Assembly (NCBI GenBank): GCA_014872875.1
Contig: WKFI01000011.1
Coordinates: 248,001 to 312,000, forward strand
DNA length: 64,000 nucleotides
Source: Paracoccaceae bacterium
GTDB taxonomy: Bacteria; Pseudomonadota; Alphaproteobacteria; Rhodobacterales; Rhodobacteraceae
Reading direction: 5' to 3'
Position 1 is the first letter of the stretch. Each line of letters starts with the position of its first letter. Position numbers and translations under genes: made by a program. The notes under the pieces were generated by a model that saw nothing but the letters and a program-made list of their open reading frames with translations, ran no database searches and was not told the origin of the DNA. This document shows, one piece after another, positions 43,926 through 53,359 of this stretch.

Positions 43926-45026
43926 CTAACGGGTCCAGAGCGATTTGTCGTCGCCCTGCCCCGTCAGCCAGACATCGGGATTGGTTTCCGCGATCTGGCG
44001 GAACAGGTCCTCCCCCAGATGTTCTCGCAGCCGCATACAGACGGCACGTTCGCTCAACTCCTCTTGCCGGGTCATGTAGAAATCCGACCCAAACAGGGTA
44101 CGGGCCCGCAAACGGCGGCTTTCGTCGTCATCGCCCATCAGCAGGAGCTTCAGCACCGGCGCGAAGCTGTCGAAATGAAACATTGTATAAGAGATATCGG
44201 TCCACAGGTTTGGATAGGCACCGCTTTCGATCATCTCGCGGATCTGAAGCATCCAGTTTTCACCGCTACGGGTGCGGCGCGCTTTGACATAGTCCTCCCA
44301 GTCGGTCTGTCCGCCGAAATGTGCAAGGCAAACACGCATGTTTCCAAACCGTTTCAGCACGTCGCGATAGGCCACAGGCCGGGTGAAACGATCCCCCGTC
44401 GCGGGGACCATGCCTCGCCCCTGCACTCCTCCGCGCGAACAATGGGTCATGACTGGCAGGTTCAATTCGGAAACCAGCGGATAGATCTCCTCCATCAACG
44501 CAGGATGATCGGGCGGAAACCCCATGCGCGGATAGATCTTGAGCCCTTCGAATTTCAGTTCCTGCAATGCCCGTTTACACTCGGCGACGCTCCCCGGCAC
44601 CAGCGGGTTGACGGTTGCAAAGGGGATCACAGTTCCGCGTTCGGGTGGATTGTCGCGAAGCCGGGCCAATTCGTCATGCTGGTCTTTCAGCGGCACCGGC
44701 ACATCGCCAAATCCGATCCCCCGCATATCCATGGGCAAGGCCACAAAGCGCGTATCGGACGGGTAGTGTTTCGCAACATCTTCCAGCATTTTCGCCTGCG
44801 TGGGCTGCTCTCCCTGCTGTTGGAACTGGTAGAGCCGATGCAGCGTGTCGCCCAGTTCCTCCTGCCCGATCAATCGGGCCATCTTGGACAGGAAAAGGAT
44901 CATCCAAGGAGAGCTGCGAAACAGCTTGGCCCAGGCAAAGGGAAAGTTCTCGGGGGTATGATCTGCCGTGAACAAGTGAATATGGCAGTTCGTAATTTGG
45001 ATCTTGTCGGGGGATGGTTCGGTCAT
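43926..45026 (-). CDS. Amidohydrolase-family metal-dependent hydrolase
   Basis: A 366-residue protein of the amidohydrolase-2 (ACMSD-like) group. Metal-ligand motif ITNCHIHLF is at residues ~10-18, followed by EGLKIYPRMGFPPD, the His-containing VMTHCSRGG, RVCLAHFGG and the final LFGSDFYMTR. It probably carries one or two divalent metals and cleaves or decarboxylates a small organic compound. The substrate is unknown. A ribosome site AGGAGCC precedes the ATG. 80 bases separate it from trmB upstream. Confidence 0.88.
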   Translation of the reverse strand: MTEPSPDKIQITNCHIHLFTADHTPENFPFAWAKLFRSSPWMILFLSKMARLIGQEELGDTLHRLYQFQQQGEQPTQAKMLEDVAKHYPSDTRFVALPMDMRGIGFGDVPVPLKDQHDELARLRDNPPERGTVIPFATVNPLVPGSVAECKRALQELKFEGLKIYPRMGFPPDHPALMEEIYPLVSELNLPVMTHCSRGGVQGRGMVPATGDRFTRPVAYRDVLKRFGNMRVCLAHFGGQTDWEDYVKARRTRSGENWMLQIREMIESGAYPNLWTDISYTMFHFDSFAPVLKLLLMGDDDESRRLRARTLFGSDFYMTRQEELSERAVCMRLREHLGEDLFRQIAETNPDVWLTGQGDDKSLWTR

Positions 45027-45106
45027 GAAACTGGCTCCTGAAATTCATTTCAGAATGCCATACTCTCTCCCAGCTTCAAGGGTGTGTTCCTCTCTGACGG
45101 CCGCCT

Positions 45107-45823
45107 TCAGAGACGGCGAAACGTCATGTAGTGGGGTGTCCGCCCTTCCCGCAGCGCCTTTTGTTCATAGCGGGTCGAAATCCAATCGCCCCAAGGTTCG
45201 CGCCAATCTGCGGGTCGTTCGGCCAGCCATTCGAATCCGGCTTTTGGCACCTCTTCCATAGTCTGACGCACATAATCCGGAATATCCGTGGCTACCCGGA
45301 AAATCGCCCCCGGTTTCAGGCAACGTGCCAAAGGTTCTAGATGTTCCTGCGTCACGAACCGACGCCGGTGGTGGCGTTTCTTGGGCCAAGGATCGGGATA
45401 GAGCAGAAAGGCGCGCGAAACTGACGCTTCGGGCAACACATCCATCAGATCGCGCGCATCACCGGGATGAATGCGGATATTGTCGCCGCCCGCCTGCCGG
45501 ATCTTGCCCAGCAGCATGGCAACGCCATTGATGTACGGCTCGGCCCCGATGATGCCGACATTGGGGTTCTGTGCGGCCTGATGCACCAGATGCTCACCAC
45601 CGCCAAAGCCCACTTCGAGCCAGACATCGCGCCCGCCGAACAGTGCCTCAAGATCCAGCGGCGCGCGGTCTGGGTTTTCGTCCCATCCTACGGCACCGGG
45701 GCTGAGGCTGGCCAGATCCTCGTCCAGGTATTTCTGCTGGCTCTGCTTCAAGGTCTTGCCCTTGAAGCGGCCATAGAAGTTGCGCCACGGCGCGCCCGAA
45801 GGGTGTTGGGTATCGTCAGACAT
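45107..45823 (-). CDS. trmB: tRNA (guanine-46-N7)-methyltransferase
   Basis: A 238-residue SAM-dependent methyltransferase. SAM motif LEVGFGGGEHLVHQA, IGAEPYINGV, IRIHPGDARDLMD and the conserved LLYPDPWPKKRHHRRRFV are all present, with the C-terminal SRYEQKA-type WISTRYEQKALREG. It methylates G46 in the variable loop. The start MSDDTQHPSGAPWRNFYGR is family-like. metK lies 1.8 kb upstream on the same strand, separated by two unrelated genes. Confidence 0.96.
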   Translation of the reverse strand: MSDDTQHPSGAPWRNFYGRFKGKTLKQSQQKYLDEDLASLSPGAVGWDENPDRAPLDLEALFGGRDVWLEVGFGGGEHLVHQAAQNPNVGIIGAEPYINGVAMLLGKIRQAGGDNIRIHPGDARDLMDVLPEASVSRAFLLYPDPWPKKRHHRRRFVTQEHLEPLARCLKPGAIFRVATDIPDYVRQTMEEVPKAGFEWLAERPADWREPWGDWISTRYEQKALREGRTPHYMTFRRL

Positions 45824-45874
45824 CGGCTCTCACATCACTATCGAAGCTGCCTTTGCCCAAAGCGTCCCCTGGGG

Positions 45875-46735
45875 TCAAGCTTTTCCAAAAATCATCCGCA
45901 GCACAAACATGCCCGGAATCGTGACGAAGTACATTGTGATCCCATACAATCCGGCGGGGACGGCAAATTCCGGAATTCCGCCGGTTTGGGCAACCAGACC
46001 GGCCACCGCAATGCCAAGGGCTGCGTTCTGCACCCCCATCTCGATCGAGATGCAGAGCCCGTCGCCGCCTGACAACCCCAGCGCACGTGCAACCAGCACC
46101 CCCAGGATCAACAAAACTGCGTTGAGGCCGATCAGCACAGGACCAAGCGTCCCGATATTATCGATGAACAGCTGCCAGTTTGTTGCCAGCGCAGCAGCGA
46201 CGATCACCACAAAGAGAAACACCGCGACAGTCGATACCGTCTGTTCAGTTCGCTCGGCAAAACTGCGGGCCACAAACCTGACCAGCAATCCCAAAACAAC
46301 CGGCACAGCGGTGATCGCAAACATGGATATTGCAATGGAGGTCACATCGATCTGCGGCGCTGCCTCCCCAAGGAAATGTGCAGCGGCCCAAGCAACCAGA
46401 ACCGGCACCGTCAGAACGGACAACAGGCTGACAATCGCGGTTAGCGTGATCGACAAGGCGACGGTCCCGCCTGCAAGCTTTGTCAAGATATTTGACGTGA
46501 CCCCGCCGGGGCAAAAGGACAGCAGCATGACACCAAACGCCAAGGCGGGCGGAAGATCCACAAGGAACAAGGCAATGAAGGCAACCGCTGGAACGGCAAC
46601 GACCTGAAGGATTATGCCGACCAGAACGGCCCGCGGCATGGTCAGGACCCGCCCGAAATCGGCAAATGTCAGACCGTATCCCAGCGAGAACATGATGAAA
46701 GCCAGAGACAGCGGCAAAGCCACATCAATCAGCAT
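45875..46735 (-). CDS. Bile acid:sodium symporter family protein
   Basis: A 286-residue membrane protein of the BASS/ASBT fold with about ten hydrophobic segments. Characteristic pieces are LLSFCPGGVTSNILTKLAGGTVALSITLTA (CPGG and the following helix) and LCISIEMGVQNAALGIAVAG (the EMGxQN motif). It imports organic anions with sodium; the substrate could be pyruvate-like, pantoate or a sulfonated compound. ATG at 46735 is chosen for its GGGAGG ribosome site 9 bases upstream; an earlier in-frame start would add 13 residues. Confidence 0.9.
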   Translation of the reverse strand: MLIDVALPLSLAFIMFSLGYGLTFADFGRVLTMPRAVLVGIILQVVAVPAVAFIALFLVDLPPALAFGVMLLSFCPGGVTSNILTKLAGGTVALSITLTAIVSLLSVLTVPVLVAWAAAHFLGEAAPQIDVTSIAISMFAITAVPVVLGLLVRFVARSFAERTEQTVSTVAVFLFVVIVAAALATNWQLFIDNIGTLGPVLIGLNAVLLILGVLVARALGLSGGDGLCISIEMGVQNAALGIAVAGLVAQTGGIPEFAVPAGLYGITMYFVTIPGMFVLRMIFGKA

Positions 46736-46837
46736 TACGCGTTTCCTCCCCTGTTCGCAGTGACAGGGTGGCACGCAATGTCCCGATTACCAAAGCTTTC
46801 CGTGGCGGCAGTCCAGCCCAGATCGTCTTCGAAATTG

Positions 46838-47485
46838 TCAGTCTCGCAGTACACCGGCCTTCATCAATTCGATACGGCTTGGGTACCACTCATCGTCGTT
46901 CCGCACACCTTTTGTGCGAACGGCAAAACCCGCATCCACGCCACGTCCGATCATATAGGTCAACTCTTCAAAAACTTCGGACTGCGTGTCAGCATAGATC
47001 CACGACGCCAGTTCAAAAGGGTTGTGCCAACCTTCCTCGTCCTTCCAGGTCTCATAATAGTTCTCGATTGCTGCAGCCGGCCATTTTGGCTGGTGAAAGC
47101 CGATTTTGGAGCCCAGCATCATCTGACGTTTGTTTCCGGCCAAAAAGATCGTCACGCAGGAACTGAAGCATTCACCTGACACGATCGTGTCGAGCCCAAA
47201 ATCAATAACGATCCGGGCCATTTCAGAGCTGGCGTAAACGCTGCCACCATTGCTGTTGAGTTCCAAAACTCGAATGTCCGGGTTCGCACGCAACATTTCC
47301 AAAAGCCGGTCTATGTCATCTGCGGTCACTTCGGCCTCCCCCTTGGGTGCCGCAGTTTCCGTATCATAGATCAACGTTTCATCCCGCAGAGTGAACTTAC
47401 CATCCAACGGTTCCTTGGCGGCAAGGGCAAGCGGTGCAAACGACAAAAGGGCAGCAAGTGTCAAAGACCGGAAACAACCAGGCAT
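46838..47485 (-). CDS. Exported ClpP/crotonase-fold protein (COG3904-like)
   Basis: A 215-residue protein with a signal peptide (MPGCFRSLTLAALLSFAPLALA). The core has LELNSNGGSVYASSEMARIV, the Ser in SGECFSSCVTIFLAGN and the His in GSKIGFHQPK, so it keeps the Ser-His pattern of ClpP-fold periplasmic proteases. Conserved C-terminal Tyr/Asp segment is less clear. Substrate unknown. The gene is upstream of metK's terminator, on the same strand; it has a GGAGA ribosome site. Confidence 0.8.
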   Translation of the reverse strand: MPGCFRSLTLAALLSFAPLALAAKEPLDGKFTLRDETLIYDTETAAPKGEAEVTADDIDRLLEMLRANPDIRVLELNSNGGSVYASSEMARIVIDFGLDTIVSGECFSSCVTIFLAGNKRQMMLGSKIGFHQPKWPAAAIENYYETWKDEEGWHNPFELASWIYADTQSEVFEELTYMIGRGVDAGFAVRTKGVRNDDEWYPSRIELMKAGVLRD

Positions 47486-47587
47486 GATTTCTCCACTTCA
47501 AGCAGGTGAAGATCAGTAAGCCACCGGTCTACAACCAGCACAATCCTCGGGAAAACCCAAAGCCCCGGGCGTTGCCCTGACCACACG

Positions 47588-47619
47588 AAAAAGGGCGGAC
47601 CATCTGGCCCGCCCTTTTC
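47588..47619 (-). terminator. Rho-independent terminator after metK
   Basis: A 12-bp stem with one mismatch, AAAGGGCGGGCC and GGTCCGCCCTTT on the minus strand, followed by further Ts. It lies 19 bases past the metK stop. Confidence 0.9.
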
Positions 47620-47637
47620 AAGTATTCCGAAGCAGCC

Positions 47638-48819
47638 TCAGACCGCGCCCTTGAGCGCGTCCACGAGATCCGTGCGCTCCCAGCTGAAACCACCGTCGGC
47701 TTCGGGATCGCGGCCAAAATGACCGTAGGCAGCAGTGCGCTGATAGATCGGCTTGTTCAGGCCCAGATGCTGGCGAATGCCGCGCGGAGTAAGGTCCATA
47801 ACTTGGTCGATAGCCTTCTCGATGTCTGCCGGAGCAACATCACCTGTGCCGTGAGTGTCCGCATAAATCGACAGCGGCTTGGACACACCGATCGCGTAAG
47901 ACAGCTGAATTGTGCAGCGCTCGGCCATGCCAGCGGCCACAACGTTCTTCGCAAGATAGCGCGCAGCGTAAGCAGCCGAGCGGTCCACCTTGGTCGGGTC
48001 CTTGCCCGAGAACGCGCCGCCGCCATGCGGCGCGGCACCACCATACGTGTCCACGATGATCTTGCGGCCGGTCAGACCTGCATCGCCATCGGGCCCACCG
48101 ATCACGAATTTTCCGGTCGGGTTCACATGCCATTCGGTTGCTGAGGACAGCCAGCCTTCGGGCAGGGTTTCACGGATGTAAGGCTCGACGATGGCGCGAA
48201 TGTCGGCGCTGGTCAGCGACTCGTCCAAGTGTTGCGTGGACAGTACGACAGAGGAAACGCCAACCGGAATACCATCTTCATAGGTGACCGATAGCTGCGA
48301 TTTGGCATCCGGCCCCAGCGCGGGTTCGGTCCCGTTCTTGCGAACTTCAGCGAGACGGCGCAGGATCGCGTGGCTGTACTGGATCGGCGCAGGCATCAAA
48401 GCCGGCGTTTCGGTGGTGGCATAGCCGAACATGATGCCCTGATCGCCAGCACCTTCGTCCTTGTCGGCGGCCGCATCCACGCCCTGAGCAATATGGGCGG
48501 ACTGTTCGTGCAGCAGGTTGGTCACTTCCACGGTTTCGTGGTGGAACTTGTCCTGCTCGTACCCGATGTCCTTGATACACGCGCGGGCAATCTCGTCGAT
48601 CTTGCCCATGTATTCATGCAGTTTATCCTGATCGGACAACCCCACTTCACCACCGATTACGACGCGGTTGGTTGTAGCAAAGGTTTCGCAGGCAACGCGC
48701 GCTTCAGGCTCTTCCGCCAGGAAAGCATCTAGGACAGCATCCGAAATCCGGTCGCAAACTTTGTCCGGGTGACCCTCGGAAACCGATTCCGAAGTGAAGG
48801 TATAGTTCTTACGGGACAT
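47638..48819 (-). CDS. metK: S-adenosylmethionine synthetase
   Basis: A 393-residue enzyme that makes SAM from methionine and ATP. Motifs: [55 protein letters not shown] and GGRKI-type [25 protein letters not shown]. The start [10 protein letters not shown] at 48819 matches the family; the sequence upstream (to 48912) is the riboswitch and part of the lnt end. The riboswitch covers the ribosome site, so translation is probably lowered when SAM or SAH is high. A terminator follows. Confidence 0.98.
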   Translation of the reverse strand: MSRKNYTFTSESVSEGHPDKVCDRISDAVLDAFLAEEPEARVACETFATTNRVVIGGEVGLSDQDKLHEYMGKIDEIARACIKDIGYEQDKFHHETVEVTNLLHEQSAHIAQGVDAAADKDEGAGDQGIMFGYATTETPALMPAPIQYSHAILRRLAEVRKNGTEPALGPDAKSQLSVTYEDGIPVGVSSVVLSTQHLDESLTSADIRAIVEPYIRETLPEGWLSSATEWHVNPTGKFVIGGPDGDAGLTGRKIIVDTYGGAAPHGGGAFSGKDPTKVDRSAAYAARYLAKNVVAAGMAERCTIQLSYAIGVSKPLSIYADTHGTGDVAPADIEKAIDQVMDLTPRGIRQHLGLNKPIYQRTAAYGHFGRDPEADGGFSWERTDLVDALKGAV

Positions 48820-48825
48820 GAAAAG

Positions 48826-48871
48826 TGCTCCATTAAGGTGAAACCCGTCACGCCAGGAAGCCGTTGTGACG
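48826..48871 (-). ncRNA. SAM/SAH riboswitch upstream of metK
   Basis: The minus-strand sequence GTCACAACGGCTTCCTGGCG, then TGAC, then TTTCACCTTAATGGAGCA, matches the compact Rhodobacterales SAM/SAH class: an outer stem GTCAC/GTGAC and a pseudoknot that reaches the GGAG of the metK ribosome site. It ends about 9 bases before the ATG, where that class is always found. Recognition is from memory of the consensus; a covariance-model search would confirm it. Confidence 0.85.
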
Positions 48872-48908
48872 AGTATTCGAAGGCATTTAGGTGGCCCGAC
48901 GCCTTGGG

Positions 48909-50444
48909 TCAATCCAAATTCGCGGCTCGCTGCCTTCGCTTCGAAAGGGGTAGCAAAAATACCAGAACAAGCAATCCCAGAACGACCGCCAGAAACACCG
49001 GAAGATCGCCTGCCCGGGAATAAAGCGTCGGTTCCAATGGACGGGGAAGCTCTGCATCGACAAAACCAGCCTGTCCCAACGGGATCTGGTGAATCACCTG
49101 ACCATAAGGGTCGATCATCGCCGACACCCCGGTATTGGCGACCCGGATCATCGGCACCCCCTGTTCGATGGCGCGCATCCGAGCCTGCACCAGATGTTGG
49201 AATGGACCGGAGCGGGTGCCGAACCAGGCATCGTTGGTAATCTGGATCAGCAAGTCGGGCCGGTCCTTAGCTGCGTTGACGTCCTGGGGAAAGACGGCTT
49301 CGTAACAGATCAGCGGCAAGGCCCGGCCAATCCCCGGCAGTTCGATCAACTCGGCGCCCGGTCCGGCGCTGAACCCAAAACCTGACCGCGCCGCAAACCC
49401 ATGGATCCCGAACCGCGCCATAAAATCGCCGAAAGGAACATATTCCCCGAAGGGCACCAGGTGATGTTTGTCATACTGCCCCGTCACCTGCCCGTCGGGG
49501 CCAACATGGACGAGAGAGTTGAAAAAGCGATCCTCGCGCGCGCTCTGCAGCCCCAGAACGACACCGGCGCCCCCCGCCTCTTGCGCGACCTGCTGTAAGA
49601 CCGGGTCTGCGTTCTCCAAAAGAACCGGAACAGAGGTTTCGGGCCAGACAACCAGATCGGGACGTCCCTGCTCTCCGACGGCTGCCGTAAAGCCCAGCTG
49701 CCGCTGGTAGAACATCATCTGATAGGCAGGATCCCATTTCTGATGTTGCGGAGCATTGGGTTGTACCAACCGAACCAGTTTTCCGGTCGTCTGCAGCGGT
49801 TGTTCCGCTGGCAGAACAAAGGGCAATGCTGCCAGCAGGCCCGCTGGCAACACCCCAGACAAACGGGCGGACATGTGGGCGCCGGACCAAACGACCAAAC
49901 CCAGCGATAGCCCGGCGAAGGTCGTAAGAAAGGCCAGACCATGAGGCCCGACAAAAGCCAGCATTGCTGCCAAAGGCGTGTCGATCCAGAACTGCGCAAA
50001 GGCACCCCAGGGCAAACCAGTGAACAGATAAGCGCGACCGAACTCAGCGAGGGTCCAGCACAGGGTCAGCGCCAGAACCAATTGCCAACGCTTGCCGCGC
50101 AGGAGCCCCGCGCCCCAGAATGCCGCCCCCCAGAATAGGGCCAAACCACCGGCCAGAAACAAAAGCGCAAAAGGCGCCATCCAGGCATGGCGATCTGGAT
50201 CAACTTGAAAAGGCTCAATTATCCACCAAAGCCCGACGGCGAAATAGCCAAGCCCCAAGGCCCAGCCGCATGTCGCCATCTGCCTGGGTGACCGGGCGCT
50301 GGTGATCAAGGGCAGAACCAAGGCCAGAGCCAGAACCGAGGCCCAAACGTGATGCTGCGGCGCCAGCCCCTGCGCCAGTATCGCCCCCAACCCAATGGCT
50401 GCGAACAAGCGTGCCACAGGTCGGAGCCTTTGGGGCATTGTCAT
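48909..50444 (-). CDS. lnt: Apolipoprotein N-acyltransferase
   Basis: A 511-residue inner-membrane enzyme that adds the third acyl chain to lipoproteins. Eight or so N-terminal hydrophobic segments precede a periplasmic nitrilase domain with the catalytic triad: Glu in WPETSVPVL, Lys in [12 protein letters not shown] and Cys in [12 protein letters not shown] at 50444 overlaps the corC stop by 4 bases. It belongs to the conserved phoH-ybeY-corC-lnt set. Confidence 0.95.
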   Translation of the reverse strand: MTMPQRLRPVARLFAAIGLGAILAQGLAPQHHVWASVLALALVLPLITSARSPRQMATCGWALGLGYFAVGLWWIIEPFQVDPDRHAWMAPFALLFLAGGLALFWGAAFWGAGLLRGKRWQLVLALTLCWTLAEFGRAYLFTGLPWGAFAQFWIDTPLAAMLAFVGPHGLAFLTTFAGLSLGLVVWSGAHMSARLSGVLPAGLLAALPFVLPAEQPLQTTGKLVRLVQPNAPQHQKWDPAYQMMFYQRQLGFTAAVGEQGRPDLVVWPETSVPVLLENADPVLQQVAQEAGGAGVVLGLQSAREDRFFNSLVHVGPDGQVTGQYDKHHLVPFGEYVPFGDFMARFGIHGFAARSGFGFSAGPGAELIELPGIGRALPLICYEAVFPQDVNAAKDRPDLLIQITNDAWFGTRSGPFQHLVQARMRAIEQGVPMIRVANTGVSAMIDPYGQVIHQIPLGQAGFVDAELPRPLEPTLYSRAGDLPVFLAVVLGLLVLVFLLPLSKRRQRAANLD

Positions 50445-51328
50445 TCAGCCGCGTCCGGAACCAAAACTCTGAGGCGTTTGATCCGCCGTGGATCGGCGTC
50501 GATAACTTCGAATTCGGGACCGTCTGGATGGGGAACAACCTCTCCCCGAACCGGAACACGCCCTGACAACATGAAAACCAGCCCGCCCAGAGTGTCGATC
50601 TCTTCTTCGTCTACATCCTCATGACTGGTTAAGGAGCGTCCAATCTCGGCTTCGAACTCCTGTAACGGGGTCTTGGCCAGCGTCAGATAACACCCTGGCT
50701 TTTCCTTGATCCAGGTCTTGTCCTCACCCGTGTCATGTTCGTCTTCGATTTCGCCGACGACCTGTTCGATCAGATCCTCGATGGTCACCAGACCGTCCAC
50801 ACCGCCATACTCGTCGATCACCAGCGCCATGTGGCGACGTTCGGCCTGCATCTTTGTCAGCAGGACGCCAATCGGCATCGAAGGGGGAACGAACAACAAC
50901 GGACGGAGCATATTGTCCAGTTCGAAGTCCTCGGAATCACAATTGAACCCATGCGTCAGCGCAAAATCCTTGAGATGCGCAAAACCCAAAGGCGTATCCA
51001 GGGTGCCCTCGTACACCGGTACTCGGGTAAAGCCGCTGTCGCGGAAGACTTGCACCAGATCGTCCTTGGGGATCGTATTGGGTACCGCGATGATATCAGC
51101 CGTAGGGATTGCGACGTCTTCGACCCGCATCCGTCGCAGGTTGATCATGCCATGAGGTTGGGCCACGGGCGCCACCTGTCCGTTTTCGACAGGGGTCTCG
51201 GCGTCCTCTGCCGGGCTCAACGCTTCAAAAATTCGCCCGAAGAACCCGGGGCGTTCTGAACTGGTTTTATCACTTTGGTTCTGATGCGCGCTGTGCGCCG
51301 CATTAGAACTGCCTTCTATGTCGCCCAT
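50441..51328 (-). CDS. CorC/HlyC-type CBS-domain protein
   Basis: A 295-residue hemolysin-family (CorC/YbeX) protein lacking the membrane domain: two CBS domains (MINLRRMRVEDVAIPTADIIAV, and DNMLRPLLFVPPSMPIGVLLTKM with DEYGGVDGLVTIEDLIEQVVGEI) and a C-terminal transporter-associated domain (GRSLTSHEDVDEEEIDTLGG). It is involved in magnesium or cobalt efflux in relatives. Coupled to lnt by a 4-base overlap and 33 bases after ybeY. Confidence 0.92.
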   Translation of the reverse strand: MGDIEGSSNAAHSAHQNQSDKTSSERPGFFGRIFEALSPAEDAETPVENGQVAPVAQPHGMINLRRMRVEDVAIPTADIIAVPNTIPKDDLVQVFRDSGFTRVPVYEGTLDTPLGFAHLKDFALTHGFNCDSEDFELDNMLRPLLFVPPSMPIGVLLTKMQAERRHMALVIDEYGGVDGLVTIEDLIEQVVGEIEDEHDTGEDKTWIKEKPGCYLTLAKTPLQEFEAEIGRSLTSHEDVDEEEIDTLGGLVFMLSGRVPVRGEVVPHPDGPEFEVIDADPRRIKRLRVLVPDAAE

Positions 51329-51361
51329 CTTTCCTGTCCAAAAAGACCTATTATGCTCGGA

Positions 51362-51904
51362 TCACGCGGACCCGTCTCTTTCCCTATATGGGTTATCGAC
51401 ACCCAGTTTGCCAAGTATCCGGGCCTCCAACCCCTCCATCAATGCTGCATCTTGGTCGTGAATGTGATCATAACCCAACAAATGCAGCAGGCCATGCACC
51501 ACCAGGTGGGTAACATGGTTGCGAATTGGCAACTGACCGGCCTCGGCTTCGCGCGCGCAGGTTTCCCAGGCAATGGCGATGTCGCCCAACACCAGTTCCC
51601 CCATGAAATCGGGTTCGGGCGGCATCGGATTGCCCCCCGGCTCGTCAGCTGACAAATCGACGGCGGGCCAACTGAGCACGTTGGTTGCGGTGGGTTTATC
51701 CCGAAACTCCCGATTGAGTATTTTTATTTTTTCATCGTCGCAGGCCAGCATCGAGATTTCACAATCCTCAGCCTCAAGCCCCAGGTGCGACAGAGTGGCC
51801 GAAACCGCGGTGTGGGCAATCTCAGACAGCCCAAGTTCGGCCCAATGTGGGTCTTCGATCGTCAGTTCCAGCATATCAGTCTTTTGGCCAAAGTCGGTGA
51901 TCAC
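51362..51904 (-). CDS. ybeY: Endoribonuclease YbeY (16S rRNA maturation)
   Basis: A 180-residue zinc-dependent endoribonuclease needed for 16S rRNA processing and ribosome quality control. The metal motif HLVVHGLLHLLGYDH is the H-x3-H-x5-H signature. GTG at 51904 overlaps the phoH stop by 4 bases, which favours it; an ATG at 51874 (MLELTIEDPHW) is the alternative and fits the family start equally well. Confidence 0.93.
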   Translation of the reverse strand: MITDFGQKTDMLELTIEDPHWAELGLSEIAHTAVSATLSHLGLEAEDCEISMLACDDEKIKILNREFRDKPTATNVLSWPAVDLSADEPGGNPMPPEPDFMGELVLGDIAIAWETCAREAEAGQLPIRNHVTHLVVHGLLHLLGYDHIHDQDAALMEGLEARILGKLGVDNPYRERDGSA

Positions 51905-52908
51905 CCTTTGGGATCGTCCGCCTCATACGCTTCGATGATCGCCGCGACAAGCGGGTGACGCACCACATCGCGCGCCGTGAAGTAGTTGAACCCGATCTTG
52001 GGGATCGTTTTCAACAGACGCTCGGCATCGGCAAGCCCCGAAGGCACGCCGCGCGGGAGGTCGACCTGCGACCGGTCACCAGTGATCACCATGCGCGAGC
52101 CTTCGCCCAACCGGGTCAGGAACATCTTCATCTGCATGGTCGTGGCGTTCTGCGCCTCGTCCAGCACAACAAAGGCGTTTGACAAGGTTCGCCCCCGCAT
52201 GAATGCCAGCGGTGCAATCTCGATCCGCTTCTCCTCGATCAGCTTGGCCAGTTGTTTGCCAGGCAGGAAATCGTTCAACGCGTCATAGAGCGGCTGCATG
52301 TAGGGATCGACCTTGTCCTTCATGTCGCCAGGCAGATAACCCAGCTTTTCGCCCGCCTCGACCGCCGGTCGGCTGAGGATGATGCGATCCACGTGACCCG
52401 TTATGAACATGTTCACCCCGACAGCGACCGCCAAATAGGTCTTGCCGGTGCCCGCAGGGCCGATGCCAAAGGCCAGCTCATGTTCGAACAACGATCTGAC
52501 ATACGCCTTCTGTGCGTCGGTACGCGGTTCGACGAGCTTCTTGCGGGTCTTGATCTCGACTGCGCCACCTTTGAACATCTCAAGCTGATCACCGGGCGCG
52601 GAGTCCTCTTGAGGGCCCATGCGCACCTCGCGGTCGATATCGCTACTTTCCACGGATCGCCCGGTTTCCAGACGATCATAGAGCGACTGCAGTACCTCGG
52701 CAGCTTGTGCCCGGGCATCGGCCTCTCCCATTACGGAGAGCTGATTCCCACGGCGCACGATCTGCACGCCCAGCTTCTGTTCGATATCGGCGAGATTGCG
52801 GTCATATTCACCGCACAGGTCAATCAGCAGACGATTGTCAGGGAATTCAAGAAGAACCTCGTGGGGTGCCACTTGCTCTTGCGGTTCGGTCAGGGCGCCA
52901 ATGGCCAT
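51901..52908 (-). CDS. phoH: PhoH-like ATPase (YbeZ type)
   Basis: A 335-residue P-loop ATPase. Walker A is GPAGTGKT, Walker B is VVLDEAQN, and the nucleotide-sensor region ITGDRSQVDLPRG is complete. The N-terminal ~110 residues form a KH-like RNA-binding region. It partners YbeY in RNA processing. First gene of the phoH-ybeY-corC-lnt set. ATG at 52908 follows a GGAG ribosome site. Confidence 0.95.
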   Translation of the reverse strand: MAIGALTEPQEQVAPHEVLLEFPDNRLLIDLCGEYDRNLADIEQKLGVQIVRRGNQLSVMGEADARAQAAEVLQSLYDRLETGRSVESSDIDREVRMGPQEDSAPGDQLEMFKGGAVEIKTRKKLVEPRTDAQKAYVRSLFEHELAFGIGPAGTGKTYLAVAVGVNMFITGHVDRIILSRPAVEAGEKLGYLPGDMKDKVDPYMQPLYDALNDFLPGKQLAKLIEEKRIEIAPLAFMRGRTLSNAFVVLDEAQNATTMQMKMFLTRLGEGSRMVITGDRSQVDLPRGVPSGLADAERLLKTIPKIGFNYFTARDVVRHPLVAAIIEAYEADDPKG

Positions 52909-52996
52909 TTAGTCTCCTGCTTCTAGCGCTGTGGGTCCAGTTTGCCGCCCCCACGAGGCCCGTGCAAGTCACGCTTTGATAATTTCATGGTTTTGA

Positions 52997-53027
52997 GACA
53001 AAAACGGCCACCCGAACAGGGTGGCCG
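52997..53027 (-). terminator. Terminator after the small lipoprotein gene
   Basis: CGGCCACCC (53005-53013) and GGGTGGCCG (53019-53027) form a perfect stem; on the minus strand it is followed by TTTTTG. Confidence 0.88.
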
Positions 53028-53053
53028 CTGCAAGACTGAACTTGGGTTCAGGA

Positions 53054-53347
53054 TCACAGAACATCCGGGATCGACGATCCTTTCTTGAACGGGCCGGTTG
53101 CAACACCCGAAGGCGCGGCCCCTGAACAGATCGGCTTCCCATCAGGACCAAGGCGCTGAGACAGGTACCCTTCGAGGCCATCGTCGATGATCCAGTGATC
53201 GCACCCCTGCGGATCAACCCAGATCCCTGCTTTCAGGTTGCTGAGATCCTTTGCATCGATGCCGCGGTCGCGGGTCTTGTCTTCGATTGCACAGGCAGAC
53301 AAGCCACCCGCGACAGTCAGGAGAGCGATGATTTTGACAACTTTCAT
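53054..53347 (-). CDS. Small lipoprotein with an IWVDPxGCxHW module
   Basis: A 97-residue lipoprotein: signal peptide with lipobox LSAC (Cys near residue 19) followed by a ~40-residue linker and the module IWVDPQGCDHWIIDDGLEGY and a second Cys in GKPIC. The two conserved Cys probably form a disulfide. The same module occurs in the OmpA-like gene just upstream on this strand (53360), so the two probably act together in the envelope. Function unknown. Convergent with none; the terminator at 52997 follows. Confidence 0.85.
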   Translation of the reverse strand: MKVVKIIALLTVAGGLSACAIEDKTRDRGIDAKDLSNLKAGIWVDPQGCDHWIIDDGLEGYLSQRLGPDGKPICSGAAPSGVATGPFKKGSSIPDVL

Positions 53348-53359
53348 GATCGGTCCCCC

